Part shown: positions 25,712-33,538 of the stretch, piece after piece | Numbering within the stretch: position 1 is the stretch's first letter | Layout of the letters: every line of letters starts with the position of its first letter | Source: an uncultured Lachnospiraceae bacterium | Lineage (GTDB): Bacteria > Bacillota > Clostridia > Lachnospirales > Lachnospiraceae | NCBI GenBank assembly: GCA_947577185.1 | Contig: CANPUE010000001.1 | Coordinates: 186,001-250,000 of the forward strand | Length of the DNA: 64,000 nt | Direction of reading: 5' to 3' | Program-made: the position numbers and the translations under genes | Notes under the pieces: generated by a model | Told to the model about the DNA's origin: nothing | Seen by the model: only the letters and a program-made list of their open reading frames with translations | Database searches by the model: none

Positions 25712-26473
25712 TTAAAGCTTCACGCCTCTCTTATCATACCAGTATTCACCGTTTGTCAAAACATAATCCTCACCCGACAAAACCGCTCTGATATAATCCG
25801 CCGGGGAGGCAAGCCTCCTGCGGAAAGCAGTGCCGCCGCCAAGCAGCCGCGTCTGGTGGATATCCGATCCCGCCGTCAGGGGCAGATGATGCGCATGTGC
25901 ATATTCAATTGCTTTTGTATCAAACAGCGGTTCATTGTGCGCCGTGCTTTTCGAATTGGTATGCATGGCATTGATCCCCTCCACGCCGTCCACCCACTCC
26001 GGGAAAAGACGTACCGCCGGAATATATCGTTCCGCGCGGAAAGGATGCGCATGAATCACCATGCCCCCGTTTTGATGCACCAGCTCATATTGTTCTTCGA
26101 TCTGTGCATGACGCAGTCCGGGGTTATGGAGCATCCACTCCTTATCGATCCCATACACCAAAAATTCCGTCCCCAAAAAACCTGCCTCATATCCGAAAAA
26201 AACATCCAGGCCGATCCGGTCTCCCTCTGCTTTGGCATTCTCAAAGCCCATGCAGAAACGTTCCACCCATTCTCTCCAGGGCAGATTCCTGTCCACGGCA
26301 GTGTTGCCGCCCCAGTTGTGATCCGTCACAAAAATACCGGTATAGCCGTATTCTTTACAGGCCGCCGCCATTTCCCGGCCGGAAAATTTCGCACATGCGC
26401 TTCCTTCCGAAGTGTGCAGATGCGTTTCATACAGGTAAGGATATTCTTTCCTGATCTTGTCCTCTACTCCCAT
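25712..26473 (-). CDS. PHP-domain metal-dependent phosphoesterase
   Basis: 253 residues of the polymerase-and-histidinol-phosphatase fold. Metal-binding motifs are ETHLHTSEGS (first HxH), VTDHNWGG, FGYEAGF, VIHAHPFR and AGSDIHQT near the C-terminus. Such stand-alone proteins hydrolyse phosphate esters, but the substrate is unknown. It has no signal sequence. It lies between the foldase gene and ilvE on the same strand; the 28-bp gap to ilvE suggests joint transcription. Confidence 0.88.
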   Translation of the reverse strand: MGVEDKIRKEYPYLYETHLHTSEGSACAKFSGREMAAACKEYGYTGIFVTDHNWGGNTAVDRNLPWREWVERFCMGFENAKAEGDRIGLDVFFGYEAGFLGTEFLVYGIDKEWMLHNPGLRHAQIEEQYELVHQNGGMVIHAHPFRAERYIPAVRLFPEWVDGVEGINAMHTNSKSTAHNEPLFDTKAIEYAHAHHLPLTAGSDIHQTRLLGGGTAFRRRLASPADYIRAVLSGEDYVLTNGEYWYDKRGVKL

Positions 26474-26500
26474 TTTATGAATCTACTCTTTTCTTCTTCC

Positions 26501-27529
26501 CTATTGAATGACATGAATCCAGCCTTCCGGCGCTTCAATCCGTCCCATCTGGATTCCGGTCAGCGTATCATACAGCTTTTTCGTGACAGGGCCCATCTCG
26601 TCCATGCCGCTCGGGAATGTGATCTCCCTGCCGTGATCCACTACCCTGCCGACAGGCGAAATCACTGCCGCCGTACCGCACAGGCCGCACTCGGCAAACT
26701 CTTTGATTTCTTCAAGCGCAACCGGTCTTTCCTCAACTTCCAGCCCCAGATAGTCCTTTGCTACTGTCATGAGAGAACGACGCGTGATGGAAGGTAAGAT
26801 GGAATCTGACAAAGGTGTGACTACTTTGTTATCTTTTGTGACAAACAGGAAGTTCGCCCCGCCTGTCTCCTCCACATACGTTCTCGTAGCCGCATCCAGA
26901 TACATATTTTCATCATAGCCTTCCTCATGTGCCGTGACGATCGCATACAGGCTCATCGCATAATTGAGTCCCGCTTTGATATGGCCTGTCCCATTTGGCG
27001 CCGCCCTGTCAAAATCACTGACCTTGATCGTAAGCGGTTTGGCGCCGCCCTTAAAATATGGTCCCACAGGCGTCGTAAAGATTCTGAACTGATATTCATC
27101 CGCCGGCTTTACACCGATTACGGCAGAACTGCCAAACATATAAGGACGGATATAGAGCGTGGCACCGGAGCCGTAAGGAGGCACATAAGCTTCATTGGCC
27201 GCTACCGTGCGGGAGACCGCATCTACAAAACGATCCTCGGGAAAAACCGGCATTTCCAGTCTCTTACAGGAATCCGCCATACGTTTGGCGTTCAGATCCG
27301 GCCTGAACGTGACGATATGGCCGTCTTCCGTTGTGTAGGCTTTCATCCCCTCAAAACAGGTCTGTGCATATTGCAGTACGCCCGCGCACTCATTGATCGT
27401 GATCGATGCATCCGTGATCAGCGCGCCTTCATCCCATGCACCGTCTTTATAATGTGCCGCGAATCTTTTGTCCGTCTCATGATAGCCAAACCCAAGATTC
27501 GCCCAATCTATATTTTTCTTTTCCATCAT
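26501..27529 (-). CDS. ilvE: Branched-chain amino acid aminotransferase
   Basis: Class IV PLP aminotransferase that interconverts leucine, isoleucine and valine with their 2-oxo acids. Marks are ECAGVLQYAQTCFEGMKAY, RPDLNAKRM, RPYMFGS, the PLP lysine in HIKAGLNYA, and YVEETGGANFLFV near residue 235. At 342 residues it matches the IlvE type II length. ATG at 27529 or 27526. No T-box leader is evident upstream. Confidence 0.95.
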   Translation of the reverse strand: MMEKKNIDWANLGFGYHETDKRFAAHYKDGAWDEGALITDASITINECAGVLQYAQTCFEGMKAYTTEDGHIVTFRPDLNAKRMADSCKRLEMPVFPEDRFVDAVSRTVAANEAYVPPYGSGATLYIRPYMFGSSAVIGVKPADEYQFRIFTTPVGPYFKGGAKPLTIKVSDFDRAAPNGTGHIKAGLNYAMSLYAIVTAHEEGYDENMYLDAATRTYVEETGGANFLFVTKDNKVVTPLSDSILPSITRRSLMTVAKDYLGLEVEERPVALEEIKEFAECGLCGTAAVISPVGRVVDHGREITFPSGMDEMGPVTKKLYDTLTGIQMGRIEAPEGWIHVIQ

Positions 27530-27609
27530 TATTATAATACCCCTTTCTCCTGTGTGGATTGATCATACTGTCTTTCACATTATTATACTTTTATTTTTAA
27601 AAGTCAATA

Positions 27610-29607
27610 CTACAGCCCGGATGCGACGATATCCATTGCAACGTCGTAGGCGAAATCATTCACCGCCTTCTCACAAAGCCGCAAAAGCTTTGCTGATTCG
27701 GCTGACAGCCGGCATTTTTTCAGTTCTTCTATACATGCCGTGGCGCCGTCCATATCAAAATCATCCAGATATTCGTTCATCTCCTGCAGTTTTCGTTTCC
27801 ACGCTTCCTCTGTGATCGGCAGTTTCTGTGCGGCAGGCGTATCGATCCCCTTCCCACCGGTCTCTGCAGCCGACAGGTAACGGTCCAGGTTCTCTCCCAG
27901 CGTCCGCATCATTCCAAAGAGAATCGGTGACTGCACTTCCACCTCTTCCAGTCTGCCCGCCTTGCTCTTTTTCTCCAGTTCAAAAGCCTCTTCCGCCAGC
28001 TCGTCGGCCCCGACATTGCGGGCATTTCCCTTCAGAGCATGGACAATGATCGCATAGCCGGATACATTTTCCCTGGCCAGCATTCCCCTCAGCTGTCCTT
28101 CTTTTTCCGTCAGTATCTCCCGGAAATCGCGCAGGACCTTTTCATACAGAGAACGGTTTCCTCCCATATATTTCAGGCCGTGTCCGGCATTGATCCCCAT
28201 ATCGGTCAGTTTCTCGGCATCGATGCCGCCTGCACTGTCCTCTTCTGCTATGGAATCGCCGTCCTCTCCGGTCATATAGACGAGTTCTTCCGGCAGATAC
28301 CGGATCATCATATCTTCGAGTTTATCCGGTTCGATCGGTTTTGTCAGATAGTCCTCAAATCCTGCCTCCAGATAAAACTTTCTTGCACCCACAACCGCGT
28401 TGGCTGTCAGCGCGATGATCGGAATATTTCTGGATGGATTGCCCTCCATTTCCCTGATGGCATGTAATGTCTGCACACCGTCCATGACCGGCATCATGTG
28501 ATCCATACAAATCAGGTGGTATTCTTTGCGTTTTAACATTTCCAGGCATTCCTCGCCGCTTGAGGCGACATCAATCTGCAGCTTCGTCTTGCGCAGGAGA
28601 TCCTGCGCCACCGCCAGATTCATGGCATTGTCATCGACGACCAGAACCTTGCCCAGCGGCGCGATGAATTTCTCTCTGTAACTGATAGAATTTTTGACAC
28701 TTCTGTCATATTGTTCCTGAAAATCTCCAAGCGGCGCATCATTGATCACTTTCTGGACGATCTCAAAAGAAAATACGGATCCCTTACCATACTCGCTCTC
28801 AACCGACAATCTGCCGCCCATCATCTCTACCAGGCGGTTCGTCACGGCAAGGCCGAGCCCCGTTCCGTCCTCCGCCCGGCTGGCTTCCATGTCAAGCCGG
28901 TTAAATGTATCAAAGATCCTTTTGATATCCTTTTGTCTGACGCCGATCCCGGTATCTTCCACGGTAACTTTTAACAGAATCTCATCCGTCCCATGTTCTT
29001 TCCAGGAAAGCCGCAGCGTTACCGTTCCCGTTTTTGTATATTTTATGGCATTTGACAAAAGATTCCCGATGATCTGCCGCAGATGGATCTCATCTCCCGA
29101 CAGCTTATACGGTACGTCAGGCGCCACATCCAGTTCAAGACAGAGCTTTTTTTTACGAAGCGGCACTGATATGCTGTTAACCAGATCGTTTAGCAGGGAA
29201 CTGATGTCATAGGGCCCTTCCGTGAGTTCCATCCTGCCGGACTGAATCTTGGAAAAGTCCAGAATATCGCTGACCAGGGAAAGCAGAACGCTGCCTGCCT
29301 GTTTGATGTCCAGCGCATACCCCCTTATGGTCTCGTCCTGGCTCTCACGCAGAATCAGTTCATTGAGGCCGAGAATCGAATTGATCGGCGTCCTGATTTC
29401 ATGGGACATATTGGCCAGAAAAAGATCTCTTGCACGACCGGCCTTTCTGGCTTCCAGCATCGCCTCCTCAAGTTCAATATTTTTCTTCTCCAATTCTTCT
29501 TTTGCGAGCAGCAGGGAAACCGCCTGTTTCCCCAGTTTGGAGGTGAATACGCTTTTTTTGCCCTGATTGTTTCCTCTGTTACCGGAATTGTCATTCTTTT
29601 CGCCCAT
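27610..29607 (-). CDS. Cytoplasmic hybrid histidine kinase (HisKA-HATPase-REC-Hpt)
   Basis: About 665 residues. An N-terminal coiled coil (ELEKKNIELEEAMLEARKAG) leads to the HisKA box (NMSHEIRTPINSILG, phospho-His), then the HATPase domain (NLLSNAIKYTKTG; DTGIGV; GTGLGLAV), a receiver domain (VLVVDDNAMN, phospho-Asp in MDHMMPVMDG) and a C-terminal Hpt domain (IVHALKGNARNVGA). No transmembrane or sensor domain is present, so input must come through a partner or the coiled coil. No response regulator lies next to it. ATG 29607 is favoured over GTG 29616 because GAGGGGA has the right distance. It shares direction with folA but sits about 8 bp after it. Confidence 0.92.
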   Translation of the reverse strand: MGEKNDNSGNRGNNQGKKSVFTSKLGKQAVSLLLAKEELEKKNIELEEAMLEARKAGRARDLFLANMSHEIRTPINSILGLNELILRESQDETIRGYALDIKQAGSVLLSLVSDILDFSKIQSGRMELTEGPYDISSLLNDLVNSISVPLRKKKLCLELDVAPDVPYKLSGDEIHLRQIIGNLLSNAIKYTKTGTVTLRLSWKEHGTDEILLKVTVEDTGIGVRQKDIKRIFDTFNRLDMEASRAEDGTGLGLAVTNRLVEMMGGRLSVESEYGKGSVFSFEIVQKVINDAPLGDFQEQYDRSVKNSISYREKFIAPLGKVLVVDDNAMNLAVAQDLLRKTKLQIDVASSGEECLEMLKRKEYHLICMDHMMPVMDGVQTLHAIREMEGNPSRNIPIIALTANAVVGARKFYLEAGFEDYLTKPIEPDKLEDMMIRYLPEELVYMTGEDGDSIAEEDSAGGIDAEKLTDMGINAGHGLKYMGGNRSLYEKVLRDFREILTEKEGQLRGMLARENVSGYAIIVHALKGNARNVGADELAEEAFELEKKSKAGRLEEVEVQSPILFGMMRTLGENLDRYLSAAETGGKGIDTPAAQKLPITEEAWKRKLQEMNEYLDDFDMDGATACIEELKKCRLSAESAKLLRLCEKAVNDFAYDVAMDIVASGL

Positions 29608-29623
29608 GCGTTTCACTCCCCTC

Positions 29624-30115
29624 TTACTTCTTCCGCTCGTATTTCACAAACTCGTAAGCGATGTCAAAATAAGTCTGTTCTTCGCTCTGCGCCGTAATCT
29701 CCCATTCCGGCAGCTGATCCAGATCCGGAAAATACGAATCCGCCTCGTAAGCATGATCGATCTTTGTGATGTGCGCGACATCACAGTAAGGAAGCATCAT
29801 ACGATAGACGCTCTCCCCGCCGATGATATAGATCTCTTCGTCCTTATATTTTTTCAGTTCTGCGAACAGTTCCTCCTGATCATGTACGACAACGGCATCT
29901 TTTACCTGATAGGACGGATTGGAGGAAAGGATAATGTTGGTGCGGTTTTTAAGCGGCATTCCCTGCGGAAAAGTCTCCAGCGTCTTTCTCCCAAGGACGA
30001 CCACTTTGCCCGTCGTCTCCTCTCTGAAAGCTCTCTGGTCGTTTGGAATACGCACGAGCAGGCTCCCTTTACATCCGATTGCCCAGTTACGGTCTACAGC
30101 AGCGATCATGTTCAT
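29624..30115 (-). CDS. folA: Dihydrofolate reductase
   Basis: NADPH-dependent reduction of dihydrofolate, supplying tetrahydrofolate for thymidylate and purine synthesis; target of trimethoprim. Motifs are MNMIAAVDRNWAIG, VVVLGRKTLETFP, NIILSSNP, and YIIGGESVYRMMLPYCD. Length 163 is normal. The usual acidic active-site residue region near residue 27 reads IPNDQRAFREE, so the catalytic acid is D26 or nearby. It lies immediately after thyA, a common and functionally sensible pairing because ThyA produces dihydrofolate. Confidence 0.95.
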   Translation of the reverse strand: MNMIAAVDRNWAIGCKGSLLVRIPNDQRAFREETTGKVVVLGRKTLETFPQGMPLKNRTNIILSSNPSYQVKDAVVVHDQEELFAELKKYKDEEIYIIGGESVYRMMLPYCDVAHITKIDHAYEADSYFPDLDQLPEWEITAQSEEQTYFDIAYEFVKYERKK

Positions 30116-30209
30116 TTTCTCTTTATGCCCCTTCCTTAATACACTGTCCCATTATGGTATACTTTTATGATAATATCAGGTTTTATCCTGTTTGTTCCTA
30201 CATCTTTCT

Positions 30210-31058
30210 TTATATCGCGACCGGAATGTTTTCGATCTGAGGTCCTGTTACATAATTTTCCACCGTCACATCCTCTCTTGTAAACTGATAGAAATCTCTG
30301 ATATCGGGATTCAGATGGAATACGGGCGCTTCATAAACCGGCCTTGTGATCAGTTCCTGAATGATCGGGATATGTCTGTCATAAATATGAGCATCCGCGA
30401 TCACATGTACAAGCTCGCCCGCCTGCATATTGCAGACCTGCGCCAGCATATGCATCAGTACCGCATACTGCGCCACATTCCAGTTATTGGCAGTTAAGAC
30501 GTCCTGTGAGCGCTGGTTTAAGACCGCGTTGAGTGTCAGTTTCTCTTCTCCTTTTTTCTGCGTGACATTAAAGGTCATGCTGTAAGCGCAGGGATAAAGA
30601 TTCATTTCATGCAGATCCTGATGTACATAGAGGTTGGTCATGATGCGCCTGCTGAACGGGTTGTTTTTCAGATCATAGATCACCCTGTCGACCTGATCCA
30701 TCATACCTTCTTTATATTGGTGTTTCACCCCCATCTGGTAGCCGTATGCTTTACCGATCGAACCGTTTTCGTCCGCCCACTCGTCCCAGATGTGGCTGTG
30801 CAGATCGTGAATATTATTGGATTTTCTCTGCCAGATCCAGAGCATCTCATCGACAGCGCTTTTGACCGCGGTCTTGCGCAGCGTGATGAGCGGAAATTCT
30901 CTCGACAGATCATAGCGGTTCACCACCCCGAATTTTTTCACCGTATACGCCGGCGTACCATCCTCCCAGTGCGGCCTGACCTTTTCTCCCTCCGTGCTTG
31001 TCCCGTTTTCTAAGATGTCCTTACACATATTGATGAAAATAGTATCTGCAAGACTCAT
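30210..31058 (-). CDS. thyA: Thymidylate synthase
   Basis: Methylates dUMP to dTMP using methylene-tetrahydrofolate. Visible motifs are LITLRKTAVKSAVDEMLWI, SNNIHDLHSHIWDEW, the catalytic cysteine in YPCAYSMTFNV, QRSQDVLTANNWNVAQYA, and HIYDRHI. Length 282 is normal, and the sequence fits the ThyA group rather than flavin-dependent ThyX. It is followed by folA after about 95 bp. Confidence 0.95.
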   Translation of the reverse strand: MSLADTIFINMCKDILENGTSTEGEKVRPHWEDGTPAYTVKKFGVVNRYDLSREFPLITLRKTAVKSAVDEMLWIWQRKSNNIHDLHSHIWDEWADENGSIGKAYGYQMGVKHQYKEGMMDQVDRVIYDLKNNPFSRRIMTNLYVHQDLHEMNLYPCAYSMTFNVTQKKGEEKLTLNAVLNQRSQDVLTANNWNVAQYAVLMHMLAQVCNMQAGELVHVIADAHIYDRHIPIIQELITRPVYEAPVFHLNPDIRDFYQFTREDVTVENYVTGPQIENIPVAI

Positions 31059-31088
31059 TTCTTTATCCTTTTCTCCCTTTCCCTTCTG

Positions 31089-32687
31089 TTATCTGTCATA
31101 CTTATCACAAAGCGCATTGATCTGATCCGCAAAGCGCGCCAGATCCTTGTTCGCGTTTCCTTCATTTTTATAGATCACGGCGACAAGTCTTTGTCCGGCT
31201 GCCACCAGTCTCGCAAAGACATCCGAAATTCCATGTGCCTTCTTCTTTAAGACAACAGGCTCTGCCTCATGGATAAACTCTCCGGTGAGCAGATCAAACC
31301 GCGTGCCGCTGTAGGGCGCATAGGCTCTGAGTCCATGCTCGATCTTCAGGCATTCCGTAAAAAGCTTGCAGATACCGTCCTCGCCATGAACGACAAAAAC
31401 TCTCTCCGGTTTCTCTGAAAAACCGGACAGCCAGCTGAGCAGTCCCGCCTTATCCGCATGTCCGCTCATGCCGATGAGTTTCTCGATGCGGGCACGGATC
31501 TCGATCCGCTCTCCAAAAAGCTTCACTTCTTTCACGCCTTCCACGATCGCCCGGCCAAGTGTTCCGACTGCCTGATAGCCGACGAACAATATGGTACATT
31601 CCGGCCGCCACAGGTTATGCTTCAGATGATGTCTGACACGCCCCGCCTCACACATGCCGGATGCGGAAATAATGACTTTCGGTGTATTTTCAAAGTTGAT
31701 CTGTCTGGATTCATCGCTTGTGATGGCCAGATACAGGCCGGGAAACATGATCGGATTGATACCCTGATTCAAAAGCGCCATTGCCTCTTCATCAAAGCAC
31801 TCCACAGAGTTTCTCTGGAAAATGCCTGTGGCTTCCACGGCAAGCGGGCTGTCCACATAGACCGGAAAGTCTTCATGTCCCGTGATCAGTCTCTCCTCCT
31901 TGATCTGCCGCAGGAAATACAGCATTTCCTGTGTCCTTCCGACGGCGAATGAGGGGATGACGACATTGCCCCCTTTGTCAAACGTCGTTTTTAAGATCCG
32001 CACAAGCTCCCCGATATAATCAGGCTTCTTATCGCTGTGATTACGGTCTCCGTAAGTTGACTCCATTATGATATAATCCGCTTCTTTGGTCGCTTTCGGA
32101 TCCTTGATCAGTGGCTGGTTGAGATTGCCGATGTCTCCGGAAAAAACCAGTTTCTTTGTCACGGACGATTCGGTCGCCCAGATTTCAATGCTCGCCGAGC
32201 CGAGCAGATGCCCGATATCCGTAAAGCGGATCACGACGCCCTCGCATACCTCGATCTTTTTATCATATTCGCAGGGGATCAGCCTCCTGATCACCCCGTC
32301 GGCGTCCTCCATCCGGTACAGCGGCTCTATCTGCGCATTTTCCGCGCTTCTTTTGGCCTTACGGTTTTTCCACTCCGCTTCCTGCATCTGAATATGGGCG
32401 CTGTCACGCAGCATAATGCTGCACAGATCCGCCGTGGCATCCGTCGCATAGACACTGCCGCGGAACCCTCTGGCATACAGATAGGGCAGCAGGCCGGAAT
32501 GATCGATATGGGCATGCGTCAGAAAAACATAATCGATCAGCGGCGGTTCCACGGGCAGCCCGCAGGTTTCAAAGGTCTGCGTTCCCTGCTCCATCCCGTA
32601 ATCCACCAGAATATTTTTGTCATTGACACATAGATAGTGACAACTCCCCGTCACCTCATGGTCAGCTCCGATAAACATTAATTCCAT
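31089..32687 (-). CDS. Metallo-beta-lactamase/beta-CASP RNase-like protein
   Basis: 532 residues. The MBL domain has HAHIDHSG (residues about 58-65), an HLLGSAS segment and FSGDIG; the beta-CASP domain inserts after TYGDRNH and contains FAVGRTQEML. The C-terminal part has SASGMCEAGRVRHHLK and SGHADKAGLL, the motif pair of RNA-processing CPSF73/YSH1-like nucleases. Family members cut or trim RNA as soluble cytoplasmic enzymes; this one has no KH domain. The last 80 residues are an extra helical tail. It is the first gene of a run containing thyA and folA and diverges from the YtaF-like gene. Confidence 0.9.
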   Translation of the reverse strand: MELMFIGADHEVTGSCHYLCVNDKNILVDYGMEQGTQTFETCGLPVEPPLIDYVFLTHAHIDHSGLLPYLYARGFRGSVYATDATADLCSIMLRDSAHIQMQEAEWKNRKAKRSAENAQIEPLYRMEDADGVIRRLIPCEYDKKIEVCEGVVIRFTDIGHLLGSASIEIWATESSVTKKLVFSGDIGNLNQPLIKDPKATKEADYIIMESTYGDRNHSDKKPDYIGELVRILKTTFDKGGNVVIPSFAVGRTQEMLYFLRQIKEERLITGHEDFPVYVDSPLAVEATGIFQRNSVECFDEEAMALLNQGINPIMFPGLYLAITSDESRQINFENTPKVIISASGMCEAGRVRHHLKHNLWRPECTILFVGYQAVGTLGRAIVEGVKEVKLFGERIEIRARIEKLIGMSGHADKAGLLSWLSGFSEKPERVFVVHGEDGICKLFTECLKIEHGLRAYAPYSGTRFDLLTGEFIHEAEPVVLKKKAHGISDVFARLVAAGQRLVAVIYKNEGNANKDLARFADQINALCDKYDR

Positions 32688-32759
32688 ATACTGCCTCCCT
32701 TCCAGTTTCCGTATCTCATTAAAAAATTACTTAAATGCCATATCACTTTATCCCTTCAG

Positions 32760-32807
32760 CAAGAATTGCAACGCAATTCTTGGGACGCAGGCCGCCGGGC
32801 CTGCGTC
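32760..32807. repeat. Two adjacent hairpins between divergent genes
   Basis: CAAGAATTGC (32760-32769) with GCAATTCTTG (32773-32782), then GACGCAGGCC (32784-32793) with GGCCTGCGTC (32798-32807); both arms are perfect. They lie between two divergent start regions, where terminators are not expected. Either strand could fold. They may be a small dispersed repeat or a leader structure. Confidence 0.65.
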
Positions 32808-32902
32808 TATTGTATCATTTTTCTTCCAAAGCGTACAGTCAATTTCCAAAGAATTACATATGATAAACTAAGTGACAACAAAATATGACAAGAGGTAACG
32901 CT

Positions 32903-33538
32903 ATGTTGTCTGCCATTATGCCTCTGATCCTTTTTATGCTTGCCGTTTCTGTCGATTCCATAAGCGCCGGATTTGCCTACGGCACCTCGAAGGTTCACAT
33001 CAGACCGCTTGCGGCTCTTTTTCTCGTATTCATCCCTTCTGTTTCCATCACCGTAATGACGCAGATCGGATCATTGCTTTTTTCCTTTATTCCGGGACGT
33101 TTTTTCACGGTTCTTTCTTTCCTTCTCCTCTTCCTTCTTGGATGTGAAAAGCTTGTAGAAAGTCTGATCCGGTATCTTGCCGGAAAATACCCGGACATTG
33201 TCGGCAATTGGGCATACAAAATCAAAGAGTTAAATATCATCTTCACCATTTATTTTTCACCGGAAGATGCCAACCGGCAGGATCTCCACGTATTAAGCGG
33301 CAGGGAGGCCTTCTTTTTGAGTCTGGCGCTTTCTTTAGACAGCATTCTTGCCAGTATGGCATTTTCCTGCCAGGTTCCTTCCCTGCCTGTCTTTTTCCTG
33401 TTAGCGGTCGTATTTCATTTTATGCTCTTTTTGGCGGGATATCTGCTCGGTCTGTTTGTATCGGGAAAGTTTTCCTTTGACCTCTCCTGGCTCAGTGGGC
33501 TGTTTCTTCTGCTTCTTGCATTATGCACGCTTCTGTAG
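32903..33538 (+). CDS. YtaF-like sporulation-associated membrane protein
   Basis: 211 residues with five to six hydrophobic segments. The N-terminal repeat MLAVSVDSISAGFAYG and the second repeat LALSLDSILASMAFS are the duplicated MntP/YtaF signature, with acidic residues in the membrane as in manganese and other cation exporters. The loop between them is about 60 residues. In Bacillus YtaF is linked to sporulation; the transport substrate is not known. ATG 32903 is preferred (AGAGG 8 bp upstream) over ATG 32885. Its 3' end overlaps the convergent Ca2+-ATPase gene by 47 bp. Confidence 0.85.
   Translation: MLSAIMPLILFMLAVSVDSISAGFAYGTSKVHIRPLAALFLVFIPSVSITVMTQIGSLLFSFIPGRFFTVLSFLLLFLLGCEKLVESLIRYLAGKYPDIVGNWAYKIKELNIIFTIYFSPEDANRQDLHVLSGREAFFLSLALSLDSILASMAFSCQVPSLPVFFLLAVVFHFMLFLAGYLLGLFVSGKFSFDLSWLSGLFLLLLALCTLL

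Noticed and set aside
24602..26797. 731-codon open frame on the plus strand opposite the foldase, PHP and ilvE genes
   Set aside because: It is antisense to three well-supported genes, has no family features or ribosome site, and is rich in the His, Arg and Phe typical of antisense reading of this genome's codons.
26927..27562. 211-codon plus-strand frame opposite ilvE
   Set aside because: Antisense shadow of a strongly supported aminotransferase gene, with no start signal.
33492..33538. Overlap of the YtaF-like and Ca2+-ATPase gene ends as a regulatory antisense pair
   Set aside because: A 47-bp convergent overlap of 3' ends is common in compact genomes and nothing further supports a function.
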